Below are positions 52,601 to 60,298 of a DNA stretch of 64,000 nucleotides, in pieces. The position numbers were made by a program, and so were the translations under genes. The notes under the pieces were generated by a model that did not search any database, was not told the DNA's origin, and saw nothing but the letters and a program-made list of their open reading frames with translations. Source of the DNA: Apoda limacodes. Taxonomy: Eukaryota; Arthropoda; Insecta; Lepidoptera; Limacodidae. Each line of letters opens with the position of its first letter. Position 1 is the first letter of the stretch. The stretch lies in assembly GCA_946406115.1 (NCBI GenBank), contig OX291548.1, positions 7,180,373 through 7,244,372 of the forward strand, in the 5' to 3' direction.

Positions 52601-53780
52601 GTACTCTGGTTTTTAGTAGGCTGACAATCGGGATTAGAAAAGTTTGTTGAACTTTGAACAAAAGTGATCTGTCAGGCAAACAAAACTATTCCATGATTTT
52701 TTTTTTACAGCTTTAGACAAATCAATAATAAAAGCAAAAAATATGAACGGCCCAAGAATGAAATTCAACGGGGCACCCATTTTAGTGTTTGACTCATGGA
52801 CGCGTTTTGCATTTATAACAATTTTATTTATAAAGACAAGAACTAATGAGTTCTAGTGCAGTATTTCTTATACTATAGTGCTGCAACTTCTTGATTAGGA
52901 TTTCTTGATAGACGTTATCGAATGCCTTAGATAGATCACAGAAAACCCAAGGGATCCATTGAATCCTCTCAATCATTAAAAATTTACTAAAAAATCTCAA
53001 CAACGACCAAAATAACCGGTATTTCTAACTTTTGTTTCAGATGAAAATGACAGAGATATACGATGTGACAGACGCTGACACAGACGCCGTCCAGTCGCCG
53101 TACGAACGCGACGTCAACAAGCAGCTTGAATTTGATAACGACTGGTCCGCTGACCTCATCGCCGACAGTGGTGTGTACTATTCAAGTGCTATTTTCTCTG
53201 AATTCAATCCTACTAGATAGTTAGAAACCCACTCTCTTGTATATATGTAAATAGTATTCAATATGTCAACGGGAAATTACAAGGATTGTTGGTGCATAAT
53301 AAAACAAGTCACATTGTGAAGAAATTTCTCAGTTGAATGCATACATTTTCGATAGTTTATAATTTAAAATAAAAAAAATTGGGCCCTGCGATATCATTTG
53401 TGTCAAATACTAAACCCGTGGAAAATATATATCGTACCTATATAAAGTATTCCATGTCCTTTCCCGCGTTCAGATACAATGTTTACAACTTTGCTGATGA
53501 CAATAGAACTATTTTTACTATTTTAATTTTTCATACCGTAAAAAATTATGTATATACGTTGTTTGTTTTTTAAAATATGACTTAGTAACAAAAATACATA
53601 ATTGTTTCAGAATTAGACATGGAAGCGATTGATGAAGACGAACTAGAAGATAGAAACATATTCTCAGACCCTGAAAGCGAATGGACTCGTAGACGGTCTG
53701 AAATTGAAAGTGATTTAGATCAACCGGAAGTTGACCGAAAAAATTCCATAAACAATAGCTATTTGACTTATGCGGAATAA
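21917..53780 (+). CDS. bmm: Brummer / adipose triglyceride lipase (patatin-like, PNPLA2 family)
   Basis: Nine exons join in frame to 544 residues plus stop: 21917-22076, 24341-24573, 24789-24977, 25101-25364, 25659-25834, 36837-37019, 46360-46489, 53041-53170 and 53611-53780. Every intron is GT/AG and every phase fits. The patatin domain carries the oxyanion loop GCGFLG (7-12), the GASFG nucleophile elbow with Ser38, and the DGG box with catalytic Asp157 (YMDGGFSDNLP). Ser38 is also the nucleophile position in Drosophila Brummer. The ATGL-type second half follows: a Cys-rich stretch (CTRC, CEEC), then IINWVMRQRAVRCLSLIALP, then an exon starting FVACTPKLSKSVWSLSLNLL. The tail is acidic. The enzyme removes the first acyl chain from stored triacylglycerol at lipid droplets in fat body. 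Exons 1-5 are compact. Introns 5-7 are 11.0, 9.3 and 6.6 kb and hold most of the repeats listed below. The two catalytic residues are intact and no stop interrupts the join, so the gene looks functional. Drosophila Brummer is about 507 residues, so this protein is slightly longer. Confidence 0.95.
22590..22815 (-). repeat. Inverted, diverged copy of the 19.6-kb MITE
   Basis: Read on the minus strand it follows the MITE interior: GAGGCATTATACGAATTGAA, GCGCTCAATGCT, ATTCAACGCATTGGC, GGATGTGCTGTC and CCATCAATAGAATTCACC. The terminal repeats have decayed. It sits in bmm intron 1, 0.5 kb after exon 1. Confidence 0.7.
26000..26350 (-). mobile_element. Probable LINE polyprotein C-terminal remnant
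   Basis: The minus strand from about 26340 reads KFYDLPNELTKKEDMVNVNA, then GEVGARGITGKYLY and GPSRTLQKLARHG, then stops. The layout resembles the end of non-LTR retrotransposon polyproteins in which a VGA.G motif precedes LQK. The family is not identified. In bmm intron 5. Confidence 0.4.
28560..28738 (+). mobile_element. LINE 3' tail (5'-truncated insertion)
   Basis: TGTATGGGGTACTTCAAGAAA, AGGGCCGGCAACGCGC, then GTTACAAGCGTCCATAGGCT, ACCATCAGGCGGACCGTAA and TTGCCACCTTAGTGGTATAA with a run of A. It corresponds to the last ~170 bp of the element at 51.24-52.5 kb. Confidence 0.7.
29945..30960 (-). mobile_element. Decayed LINE (non-LTR) retrotransposon
   Basis: In bmm intron 5. Minus-strand frames give LKLQLDFESVPRIVLNG, KNLGIIFDRTLSWVPQINV, then FRAQLKWQPIRSRRDYHVLS, typical reverse-transcriptase C-terminal sequence. 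The 3' side contains the same GCGATAAGACCGCC block and CAATAAAGTGTAG end as the 7.8-9.1 kb copy. Frames are interrupted and the 5' part is missing. Confidence 0.75.
31465..31650. mobile_element. MITE with terminal inverted repeats AAGTCTCAGTCACAC
   Basis: 186 bp with ends AAGTCTCAGTCACAC and GTGTGACTGAGACTT, a perfect 15-bp inverted repeat. The interior has GCAGCTATAAA repeats in alternating orientation. No coding potential and no clear target duplication. In bmm intron 5. Confidence 0.75.
33468..33625 (-). pseudogene. Mariner-like transposase C-terminal fragment with element end
   Basis: In bmm intron 5. The minus strand reads RWTKCIDLLGDYVEK followed by a stop, the normal C-terminus of mariner transposases. 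It is followed on that strand by about 70 nt ending at CGAGGGGTGATC (near 33469 on the plus strand), which looks like a mariner terminal inverted repeat. Everything upstream of the last ~26 residues is missing. Confidence 0.7.
33660..34130 (+). repeat. GC-rich dispersed repeat of unknown class
   Basis: Much higher GC than its surroundings (GGGGCGGGCGGCGCGGCAG, TCGGGGCGCCCTATGCAG, CTTCCGGCCAGGGACTTTG), as expected of an inserted element rather than intron sequence. No open frame of note; it could be a LINE 5' or 3' UTR fragment. Confidence 0.4.
34953..35107 (-). repeat. Dispersed repeat, inverted partner of 6893-7034
   Basis: In bmm intron 5. Contains TGTATGCTTCAATAGTGTAA, TGTACACTGGTCGAAA and CAACGTGCGGTCAC, matching the copy 28 kb away on the opposite strand. 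The small divergence suggests recent activity of this family. Confidence 0.7.
35623..35841 (+). repeat. Four-copy tandem repeat, unit about 55 bp
   Basis: Units begin at 35623, 35680, 35735 and 35789 (spacings 57, 55, 54). Each starts CGTGCAAATACCAAACTGTA with a following TCAAC and an AT-rich second half. In bmm intron 5, 1 kb before exon 6. Confidence 0.85.
37120..37440 (+). mobile_element. tRNA-derived SINE
   Basis: Begins with a tRNA-like head (AGCGGTGGCTCAGGCG as a box A-like start, GTGGTTCGAGCCCCGCG as box B), then a core with AAAACATCGTGCGGAAACCTG and GTGAAGTCCACAATCTGCAC. The core is shared with 44640-44985 in opposite orientation. At the beginning of bmm intron 6, 100 bp after exon 6. 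Confidence 0.7.
38290..38590 (-). mobile_element. LINE C-terminal remnant
   Basis: The minus strand reads LQRVYTKTSNSYYEKSVLG, then TTIFNKLPNNI, a pattern seen at the very end of non-LTR reverse transcriptases. Short and without its own 3' tail recognised. Confidence 0.45.
40855..41015 (-). mobile_element. LINE 3' tail, minus strand
   Basis: CCACCAAGGTGGCAAACAAG, ACAGTCTGTCTGATAATG, GCGGTCACCGTATCCTATG and GTTGCCGACCCTTAAAAAAT mirror the plus-strand tail at 28600-28735. Confidence 0.65.
41940..42860 (+). mobile_element. Decayed LINE reverse-transcriptase C-terminus and 3' UTR
   Basis: Frames at 41977-42264 and 42268-42493 give LPLLDYADVCYLDANEELLN, LERLQNQCIRYIYGLRKY, LKWLPIRFRRNTHTLSLLYN and, after a frameshift, FNNSFSVQAAIQWNSLPHT. 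The end is GAACAATAAAGGATTAAAATAAATA with an (AATA) tail. The best preserved copy of the family at 7.8 and 30 kb. Confidence 0.78.
43465..43690 (+). repeat. Dispersed repeat ending in a (TA)n microsatellite
   Basis: Starts ACTGGCCGTCCCTCTG and GTAACCCGGCGACAG, similar to the repeats at 4661 and 7095, and ends in an uninterrupted TA run at about 43658-43682. Confidence 0.65.
44265..44655 (+). repeat. Dispersed repeat with (GAGA) microsatellite
   Basis: CTGACTGACTGACTGATCAAC, CCACTGGACGAATCGAGCTG, AAATTTGGCACACATATAGC and CCCCTAAAGGGGTGACACGG are hallmarks of a repeat widespread in Lepidoptera. An AG-rich run lies at 44536-44572. No coding. Confidence 0.6.
44640..44985 (-). mobile_element. SINE, same family as 37.1 kb
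   Basis: On the minus strand: a head with AGGAGGTTCGTGCCTGGC (degenerate box B), GAAAATATCGTTAAAAAACC, then GTGAAGTCCACAATCCGCAC and GCGTGTGGACTATGGCCCAA. The opposite-strand frames here are chance frames. Confidence 0.6.
45738..45822 (+). repeat. tRNA-like SINE head
   Basis: GTTGGTAGAGCTCTTAC followed 40 bp later by CTGGTTCAAGTCCTGGCTCG matches pol III box A and box B spacing. It does not fold into a full tRNA by eye, so a SINE head is more likely than a tRNA gene. Confidence 0.45.
47880..48300 (-). mobile_element. Non-LTR reverse-transcriptase C-terminal remnant
   Basis: The minus strand reads IFQSFYTCSVWAHYTQKAYS, then LTVQYNNAFRMLMGLPRDCS, and in a shifted frame CRTASLISRVRGSANSLV. This is the end of a family common in Lepidoptera. 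Frameshifted, no intact domain. In bmm intron 7. Confidence 0.72.
50144..51232. mobile_element. TIR element (MITE-like) containing a long palindrome
   Basis: The ends are GGGCCGTTCAAAAACCGAC and, read inward from the right, GGGTTGCGTTCAAAAACGAG. The motif CCGTTCAAAAAC recurs inside both ends (near 50221, and inverted near 51152-51163). AGG flanks both sides, consistent with a 3-bp target duplication, and the outside sequence (CATCTTCAGG / AGACGC) looks contiguous without it. About 1.1 kb with no coding frame. In bmm intron 7. Confidence 0.65.
50743..51039. repeat. Near-perfect palindrome, arms about 140 bp
   Basis: The left arm (50743 to about 50884) and right arm (about 50898-51039) are reverse complements with only a few mismatches. 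Both contain AAACAAAAGAATTCACCAAG outside and TTGTTCTCACTCAAAGTCAA inside. A smaller perfect palindrome (TAGCCTAAAACTTTATTT mirrored around a G) occupies the left side of the centre. Confidence 0.9.
51240..52495 (+). mobile_element. Non-LTR retrotransposon copy with 3' tail
   Basis: Broken frames give EISITQREVRRALLSLDVYK, DLVSDRQYGFCH, IAKAFDRVWHRGLLSKL (reverse-transcriptase motifs), then an open stretch 51949-52329 with LLLYKSQVRPHMEYCCHLWA and HRTARHQWGIHSHTLEP. The 3' tail (GTTGCAAGCGTCCATAGGCG, TTTGCCACCTTAGTGG, run of A) ends near 52495. Deletions remove the polymerase active-site region. In bmm intron 7. Confidence 0.8.
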
Positions 53781-56090
53781 TAACTGATATGAGCGTAAAG
53801 AGTTTGTCAGTTCGTGAATTAGTCAGATGCGGCTAGGATAGATGAAAGCAATCGATGGTAATCAAAGGATTGTTTAATAATGACGCATTATAGCGTAACA
53901 GTTCGAAATATCATTTGTAAGGAGGTTCTGAATGCAAGGAAAATGGAACCTACATTTTGATTGTGGTCCTTCGAGCCGGATTTTTATTCCTGACGGACGT
54001 TTGTTACCTAATATATTCAAGGACAGTAGATTTAGCTTAAGTTTAAAATTGACGCTATCAAAGTATTTTTATATTCATGCCCTAAAAAAGTGATATGTTT
54101 AGAATTCGGAAAAAAAAAATTTTTGTACTATCTATGTTTGGCTAGTTAATTAAAAAAGTATTGCTTAAGTTAAATCATATCAAAATTCTCTTTATGAGGG
54201 TGTAATAATCAGACAATTCAAAATTATTTTGGTCTGATGTGAGACTTACAAAATTTAAATGTGTGATGTTTCTGATATATGTGTTACATAAGTTGACACA
54301 ATATTTTATTTCATATGCACCATATTATACACAGTAAAATCACTTTTTATTTAAGTAAAAATATTATAGGTGATGGTCATTAATTGTAAATCATTATAAA
54401 CCTTAAAATAAGTCAAAATTATACAGAGTTCCATTTGGATTTTATTCCAAGTATCGCAATAAAATAGTCACTAAATTGTAACGTTATTACACCAAAATGG
54501 CCTAGTTTGGAAATAACTGATATAAAATTGTAACTCTTAACAAGAAAATACCTAAAAAAATACCTTTACCATCAAATATTCCTATAGAAACCAAAACTAA
54601 GGTATAGGTATCTCTTTAAGGGAGCCTATAGTGAATTATGTTCTTTAATCTAGGTTAAATGAAAAGATAAGTCGAAAAAAATAATAACATAAAAATAATG
54701 TCGTCTTATTTTAATGGTTTAACAGTTGTCCTAATCATTTGCAAACCAAACCAGACATTTTGAATTCAGGCATAAAATAAACATATTAAACTTGCTGTTT
54801 TAGTTACTAGCAAATAATCATAGAAAGTTTATCATAAAATCTAAGATTAACATTCAACCAAATAAAAGTGAATGCACTATTATTATACATTATATTATTA
54901 GACAAAACGGACTTTTATTTAATATTACACAGTACATACATAACAGAAAACAAAAATTGAGTACTTACAGCAGTGCTTACGACACAAAATATTGGCAAAG
55001 TGTGCCTTCAAAAAAAACTAACTAAAGATTAAATTTTAATAACAAATATTTAAATTCCTTTCTGCGTCTAATTTTTAAAATTTTCGATTTATCGTGAAAA
55101 CTTAATGTGATCAAAATGTTATTTAATTTATTGACTATTGTCTAGTTTTAAGTTATTAACTGTAACGTATTTTTGGTAAGGACATTTCCAGACTTTAAAA
55201 TTTGACATGATGAAGTCTGTAAGCGCCTTTATCTGTTATCCTAAATTTTTGAGGCTCTCTCTATTTAAAAAAACGTTTATCTATTTATAAATGTGTCACG
55301 GATTTATATAAATATATATGTATAAAAAAGAGATGAAATAGGAACCAGTTGGCATTCTAACGCTTTAAAATTTACTTTATAAAATGTAGTATTTTCGGTT
55401 GAACAAAATGCCATACAAATCTTTGATTGCATCATACATCAACATCCGTAACATTATCGATGTACCTTGACTTGTATGAGTAGTTACCAAGCATATATTT
55501 CTAAAACGGTGGAACGTATACAAGTATTTTTAGTAGTAGGTACACATTTAGTATATAGTTGTAGTTACGTGTTTGTTTATTAATTATAATTATTAAAGGA
55601 ACGTCACAAATATTTTTTACAAATAAATATTATGAGAACAAATTAGTTGTTTTAATTAAATGTACAAATAAACGTGTGTTCATAACTACGTAAAACAGAA
55701 GTTCAAGCGTTTGGATTTTCTGTTGGAGCGATAACTTATGCGCGACACTGTACCAGTGATAAACGAAAACTTCACAGTATTATGTTTTAGCGCCGCATAC
55801 TAGCGACTTTATTTTGTGCGTATAAGATTTGGAAATAGTGATATTGGTCCATGGGCTAGCTCACCTTTATAGAAATGGTATATTTTGGTGGTACTAAGTT
55901 TCCTTTTCTCCATAGGTTTATTCGGATGTCAAAAAACCATTATTGCCATTTCAAAATGGCAGCCAATCTAAGATGGCGTTTGTTGAGTTTTATAAAATAA
56001 TTTGTATCTCGAGATCTATTGATCCGATTTCATTACATTTTTTAAAATTTAATTAAAGCTCTAAATGTGTACTTAAATTGTGTAACTTTA
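53781..56090 (+). other. bmm 3' flank and probable 3' UTR
   Basis: AT-rich sequence without a supported gene. AATAAA signals occur at 54458-54463 and 54776-54781, with another AATAAA near 55620. Any of these could end the bmm transcript; the sequence alone does not decide. No retrotransposon coding remains were recognised between 53800 and 56000. Confidence 0.45.
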
Positions 56091-56094
56091 CTTT

Positions 56095-56235
56095 TTCAAT
56101 AAAACTTACCGTAATTTGTTCGGGTGTCTAGCGACCGGGAAATCGGAAAAAACCGGGAAATAAATTTCGCCGGGAAAAACCGGGAAATATGTCTAACATT
56201 CGGGAAATTTTTAAAATCGCTTGGCATTGATAAAA
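56095..56235. repeat. Cluster of CCGGGAAA repeats
   Basis: GACCGGGAAATCGG, AACCGGGAAATAAA, CGCCGGGAAAAACC, ACCGGGAAATATG and TTCGGGAAATTTT follow one another within about 95 bp. They look like a degenerate short tandem repeat near the end of a transposon. A similar short patch is at 18700-18745. Confidence 0.55.
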
Positions 56236-56929
56236 AAAAGGGAATTTTCTGCAGTGTAGGGAACAACAACAAACACTCCAGTAGGCAGAGGTGACGTGGA
56301 TTATCATCGGCTTTTGCGCTAGTCTCAGTGGCCAAAACTTCTCGTTAAATACTTATATAATAACTATCGCACCGTCGCGCCGTCCGGTGGGTTTGTGTCA
56401 CACGCTTCTGTTGCCTCTCGTATCGCACATGCTTGTTTTTGTTTACCCGTCGTAGTATATGAAATCCTACATTTAGAAAGAAAATATGTTTGACATCTTG
56501 CGACGTATATTTTATTGCGAGAAACTGGAAAAAAAAACGCCAATGTAACTGTATTTTTATATAATATTATGTTTTTACAACTGTGCAATGCTGTGAAAAT
56601 AAAAATAGTTTTTCTTGTTGTATTAAAAATTCCATAACCCAATCGCAAAAACATTACCCTTGTAATTTCGTCATGTCCGTATTTCAGTCTTATAATACCA
56701 CCGTTTTTCTGTCGATTCTTATTAAATCCAGAGAAATGTGTATTATGTGACCTGCAATACAGTTTTGTAATGAAATTGGGTTGTAATCCAGCTTCTTACA
56801 TACTGTACACACCTTTACAAAATATTTACAAAAATGGTTAGCTTATTTTTTATAATACACTAACTGGCCTGGCAGACTTCGGTCTTCGGTTGAAAAACAA
56901 AACATGGCTACTCCGTCGGCTACTCTTTT

Positions 56930-58475
56930 TTCTTGCAGTGTTTCTGGACAGTGAAAATGCACCTTTAAAAAGACAAAGTAGCTTATTCTTTTGTGTTTGG
57001 ATTATCACCCTATTTCCAGATGAGGCATTAAATTGGTTTTGCCAGAAACAGCAAATGGATGTCATGGTTAGGTTTTAGGACAATTCACTCGACAAAGTTG
57101 TCACTAGATGCATGACTTCAATTTCATTACAAGGTGCTAAGGCGTGCGATCTTCGCACTAGTCTTAAAAAAAGCCGTAGGAAATAATGAGGAGAAAGTGA
57201 TCCAAGTCTCAATGGCCCATCGATTGAGACATCCAACCTGATGTAAATTTTAAGATGTTGCGGGAACTCCAAACAGAATTCAAGGAAGACCACGGTACTG
57301 ACCTCGAATTAGGAAGTTGTGGCTTTCACGTAGTCTATGGCTCACTACAGACAGGGTTCACATCAGTATCATGGGAACTGAAAAAGTTTTTGATTGCACT
57401 TTACTGCTTTTTTCAAGATTCACTGGCACAGCGTGGACATTTCACCAGCACAACTGGATATGACGTCTTTCCTTTGTTACTTTGCTTTACCCGGTGGACA
57501 GAAAATGAGAAACCGGCCATACGAACGATCAGCCTTCTTCCTTATTTGCATAACTGGGTACATTAGGTCCAGTGCGAGGGCTCCAAGAACCCTTTGAACA
57601 AAATTCATGAAAATTTTAACAAAGTTGTTAAATGTCTTTTAGATCCTCTCCTGGATGCTAGGCTTGCATTTTTTGCTTTCATTGCCTCTATCGTGGAACC
57701 ATTTTTGACAACCTTTCAGTCAGAAAAGCCTATGGTCCATTGCTCTTTAAGAAGCTAACTTCTCTTATGGAGCATGTGGTAGGGAAAACTGTGCTACAGA
57801 AAGAATCAATGATAAATAAAATAGACCTCACTAAGAAGAGAATCTGATACCAAGCAAAAACATTCCTTTAGGTTTTTCGTCAGAGTGGCTCTTAAAAATG
57901 CTTCTTCGGGTGGGAAAATTCCTGATGCAAAAGTTAAGGAATTTTGCAGCGACTGCCAGCTTGTCGTGGTGAAAATGATACAGAAGATTCAGGAGGGGTC
58001 TCTTTTAACCTATAAAATTTTTAAAGGAATATTCTGTCTCGATCCTCTAGTAGTCGCCGAAACTCCTAATCTTGCAACAGGGCGGGTCTATCTAGCGCTA
58101 GAGATACTGACCTCCAAAAATATTCTAACAGGCTCCAAAGCAGACCGCATTTAGGGCTCCTACGTCGCTTTGGTAAAGTCACCTACTAGATTGCAATACT
58201 AAAATCGTTTGAACAAAATAAGTCACGGCTTGATACATTGTGGATGGATGTTATTTCAACAGCAGCTATTATTCCAAAAGAAGATTTGAAAGATTTTATT
58301 AAAATATAATTGATGCTGTTCCACGGCAACGCATCATTAGAGCGTGGTTATTCTTTGAATGCTGATTGTATTGTTGTGAATCAACATGAACAATCTCTTA
58401 TCGGCGTTCGCGCTGTTCACGATGCCGTTGCGGCCGATGTTGGGGTTGCCAATTTCGATGTCACGAAATCAATGA
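56930..58475 (+). pseudogene. Dead hAT-like transposase
   Basis: Plus-strand pieces in different frames follow one transposase: a part around 57030-57200 (LDKVVTRCMTSISLQGAKAC), an open part 57255-57566 (LGSCGFHVVYGSLQTGF, then LLLCFTRWTENEK), one near 57690-57850 (PFLTTFQSEKPMVHCSL) and a C-terminal part near 58313-58460 (LFHGNASLERGYSLNADCIV, then SLIGVRAVHDAV). The order matches hAT-type transposases with the C-terminal dimerisation region. At least four frame breaks. The 3' side is cut by the next retrotransposon at 58480. Confidence 0.65.
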
Positions 58476-58479
58476 TACA

Positions 58480-59100
58480 TGTGTAGCGGACCATTTCGTA
58501 CCGCTACAAGCAAAACTGACGTCACGCGTCCTACATCGCGCTATCGAAGTTTCAGTTGCAGGTCAGTATATATAGAAACCGAAGCGCAAGTTAAGTGCCC
58601 CATGATAGGCAAGTATAGTAAGATGTCGCTTAGAAATAAGCTAAATCTTTACACAACTTGTATTCGCCCCATACTAGCTTATGCTAGCGTAGTCTTTGCG
58701 CTGTCCAAGCGCAATCTCCAGACCCTCCAAAACCGCTTTCTCAGAGCGGCCACTGGAGCCTCTTGGTACGTTCGCAATGCGGACCTACACAGAGACTTCG
58801 AACTTCCCACGATTTCCCAATACTTTAAAGACTTGGCAGTCCGCTTTTTCGAGCGTACGCAAAATCACCCGAATCGATTAATTGTGCAATCTACAACGTA
58901 TCGTCCCCCCGATCGACCCGGTCACGGTCGTAACACTATTGTTAGGCGGCCTCGGCACGTACTAACGTCCCCAGATGACGATCTCGCTGTCCGGATAGCG
59001 AGATTAGTCTCTACGACCTCCCCGAATAGGGCCTCCCTCCAAACACGACGCCGACGTCCACGGGTTCGTCGGCGCCCACAAGGATACCTACACTAGGTAT
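58480..59100 (+). mobile_element. Jockey-like retrotransposon reverse-transcriptase C-terminus
   Basis: An open frame to the stop at 59094-59096 reads MSLRNKLNLYTTCIRPILAY, LQNRFLRAATGASWYVRNAD, then HRDFELPTISQYFKDLAVRF and a basic Arg/Pro-rich end. This is the post-catalytic end of a jockey-clade polymerase. The domain upstream is missing, so it is a 5'-truncated insertion. Confidence 0.75.
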
Positions 59101-59880
59101 CAAAGAGTGCCGGGGCGCTTCTCGCCCCCACTCAATCGCAATCGTACCCGCGTAACGGGGAACTCCCCTCCTGGCGGTGACTCACCTTCGGGTTCGAGAC
59201 TCACGCCGGTCGAAGGGACGCCCCCGAGAGCGACAACCCAAGCCGAGGCTTCCCCCGCGGGGAGCCCTTGAGCGTTGGGCGCTATATGGGCTGAGGCTCC
59301 TTCAGAGTCTCGCCCCAAAAGTCCGGTGAAGCAGTAATGGCTGCAACAGCCAACTGCATAGTCAGCTCAGAAAAAAAAAAAAAAGTTAAGTGGACCACGG
59401 CGGTCCCTAGGCATAACACCTCGCCTGGCAGGAGATCTCCTCTTTGCCGCCGCTCCACACATGCCATGAGAAATGCGCATGCAAAGTCCAAAGAAGCTAA
59501 GGAAAAGCGTGCTGCGGAGAAGGCTGATTCAGTTTCTCTTCTGCCCAAGCGGAAGCGGAGTCCGAAGGCCGTGAGAAAAAAAGAAGAGACTTCTTATGGA
59601 GGCGCCTTTGCGTTAGATTCCAAAATTGAATCTTTAAAGAAATGGTCGTTGCAGTGGCAATTTATGCCCACGGCTACTTTTTACCATCGCACCGCTCGTC
59701 ATCGGCAGGGAATTCATTCTCACACTTTAGAACCGAAATGGTCACGTACAGTGAGGTTTCAGAGAAACTTCCTCCCGCGAACGCTTGGGTTGTGGAATGA
59801 GCTCCCTGCCAAGGGTTTCTCTAAGAACTACAGTATGAGGTGCTACAAGAAAGAAGGGTAGTGATCATCTCGCTTGGTTT
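59100..59880 (+). mobile_element. GC-rich repeat joined to a second LINE C-terminal fragment
   Basis: 59100-59330 is GC-rich (CCCCCGCGGGGAGCCC, GGCGCTATATGGGCTGAGGC) without a credible frame. The open frame from 59337 is Lys/Arg-rich at first and then, from about 59655, reads FMPTATFYHRTARHRQGIHS, HTLEPKWSRTVRFQRNFLPR and LGLWNELPAKGF, the same LINE family as at 51.3-52.5 kb. Two different elements appear fused here by insertion. Confidence 0.6.
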
Positions 59881-60298
59881 TGCTGACCTTCGTATTCAGA
59901 TCAATATATGATATCCATGATTATTTCACTGTTAGGTATTGCCGTCAGTATTTATCAAGGTTGTATAAAAACTCTTAATTTCTACTTTGCATATAATTTT
60001 ATCAATTAATTTCTTATATCTCTTACATATGTATATTTTGTTTTTGGCAACAATCGCAACTCCTTGTCAATGATGAGACTTAGCAGCTTTATGTCATCAA
60101 TATATAAGCTTCTTGGATGAGACAAAAAATAGACCTGTCAATCGGAAAAGATATATTCAGTGTCAACGCCATTCCCATTTTGAAATGTTACAGATTATTT
60201 TTGAGTAAATATTTAAAATCCCATATTTATTAAGCAAATATTTATTTTTTTGATACTAACAAAAGATTGCGCCCTTGCACTTTAACGTTTTGTAGAAA

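Noticed and set aside
57255..57566. Functional host gene from the 103-codon frame
   Set aside because: Continues in shifted frames on both sides as part of one broken transposase.
58480..59861. Single gene spanning both LINE fragments
   Set aside because: The two frames belong to different retrotransposon families separated by a GC-rich non-coding stretch.
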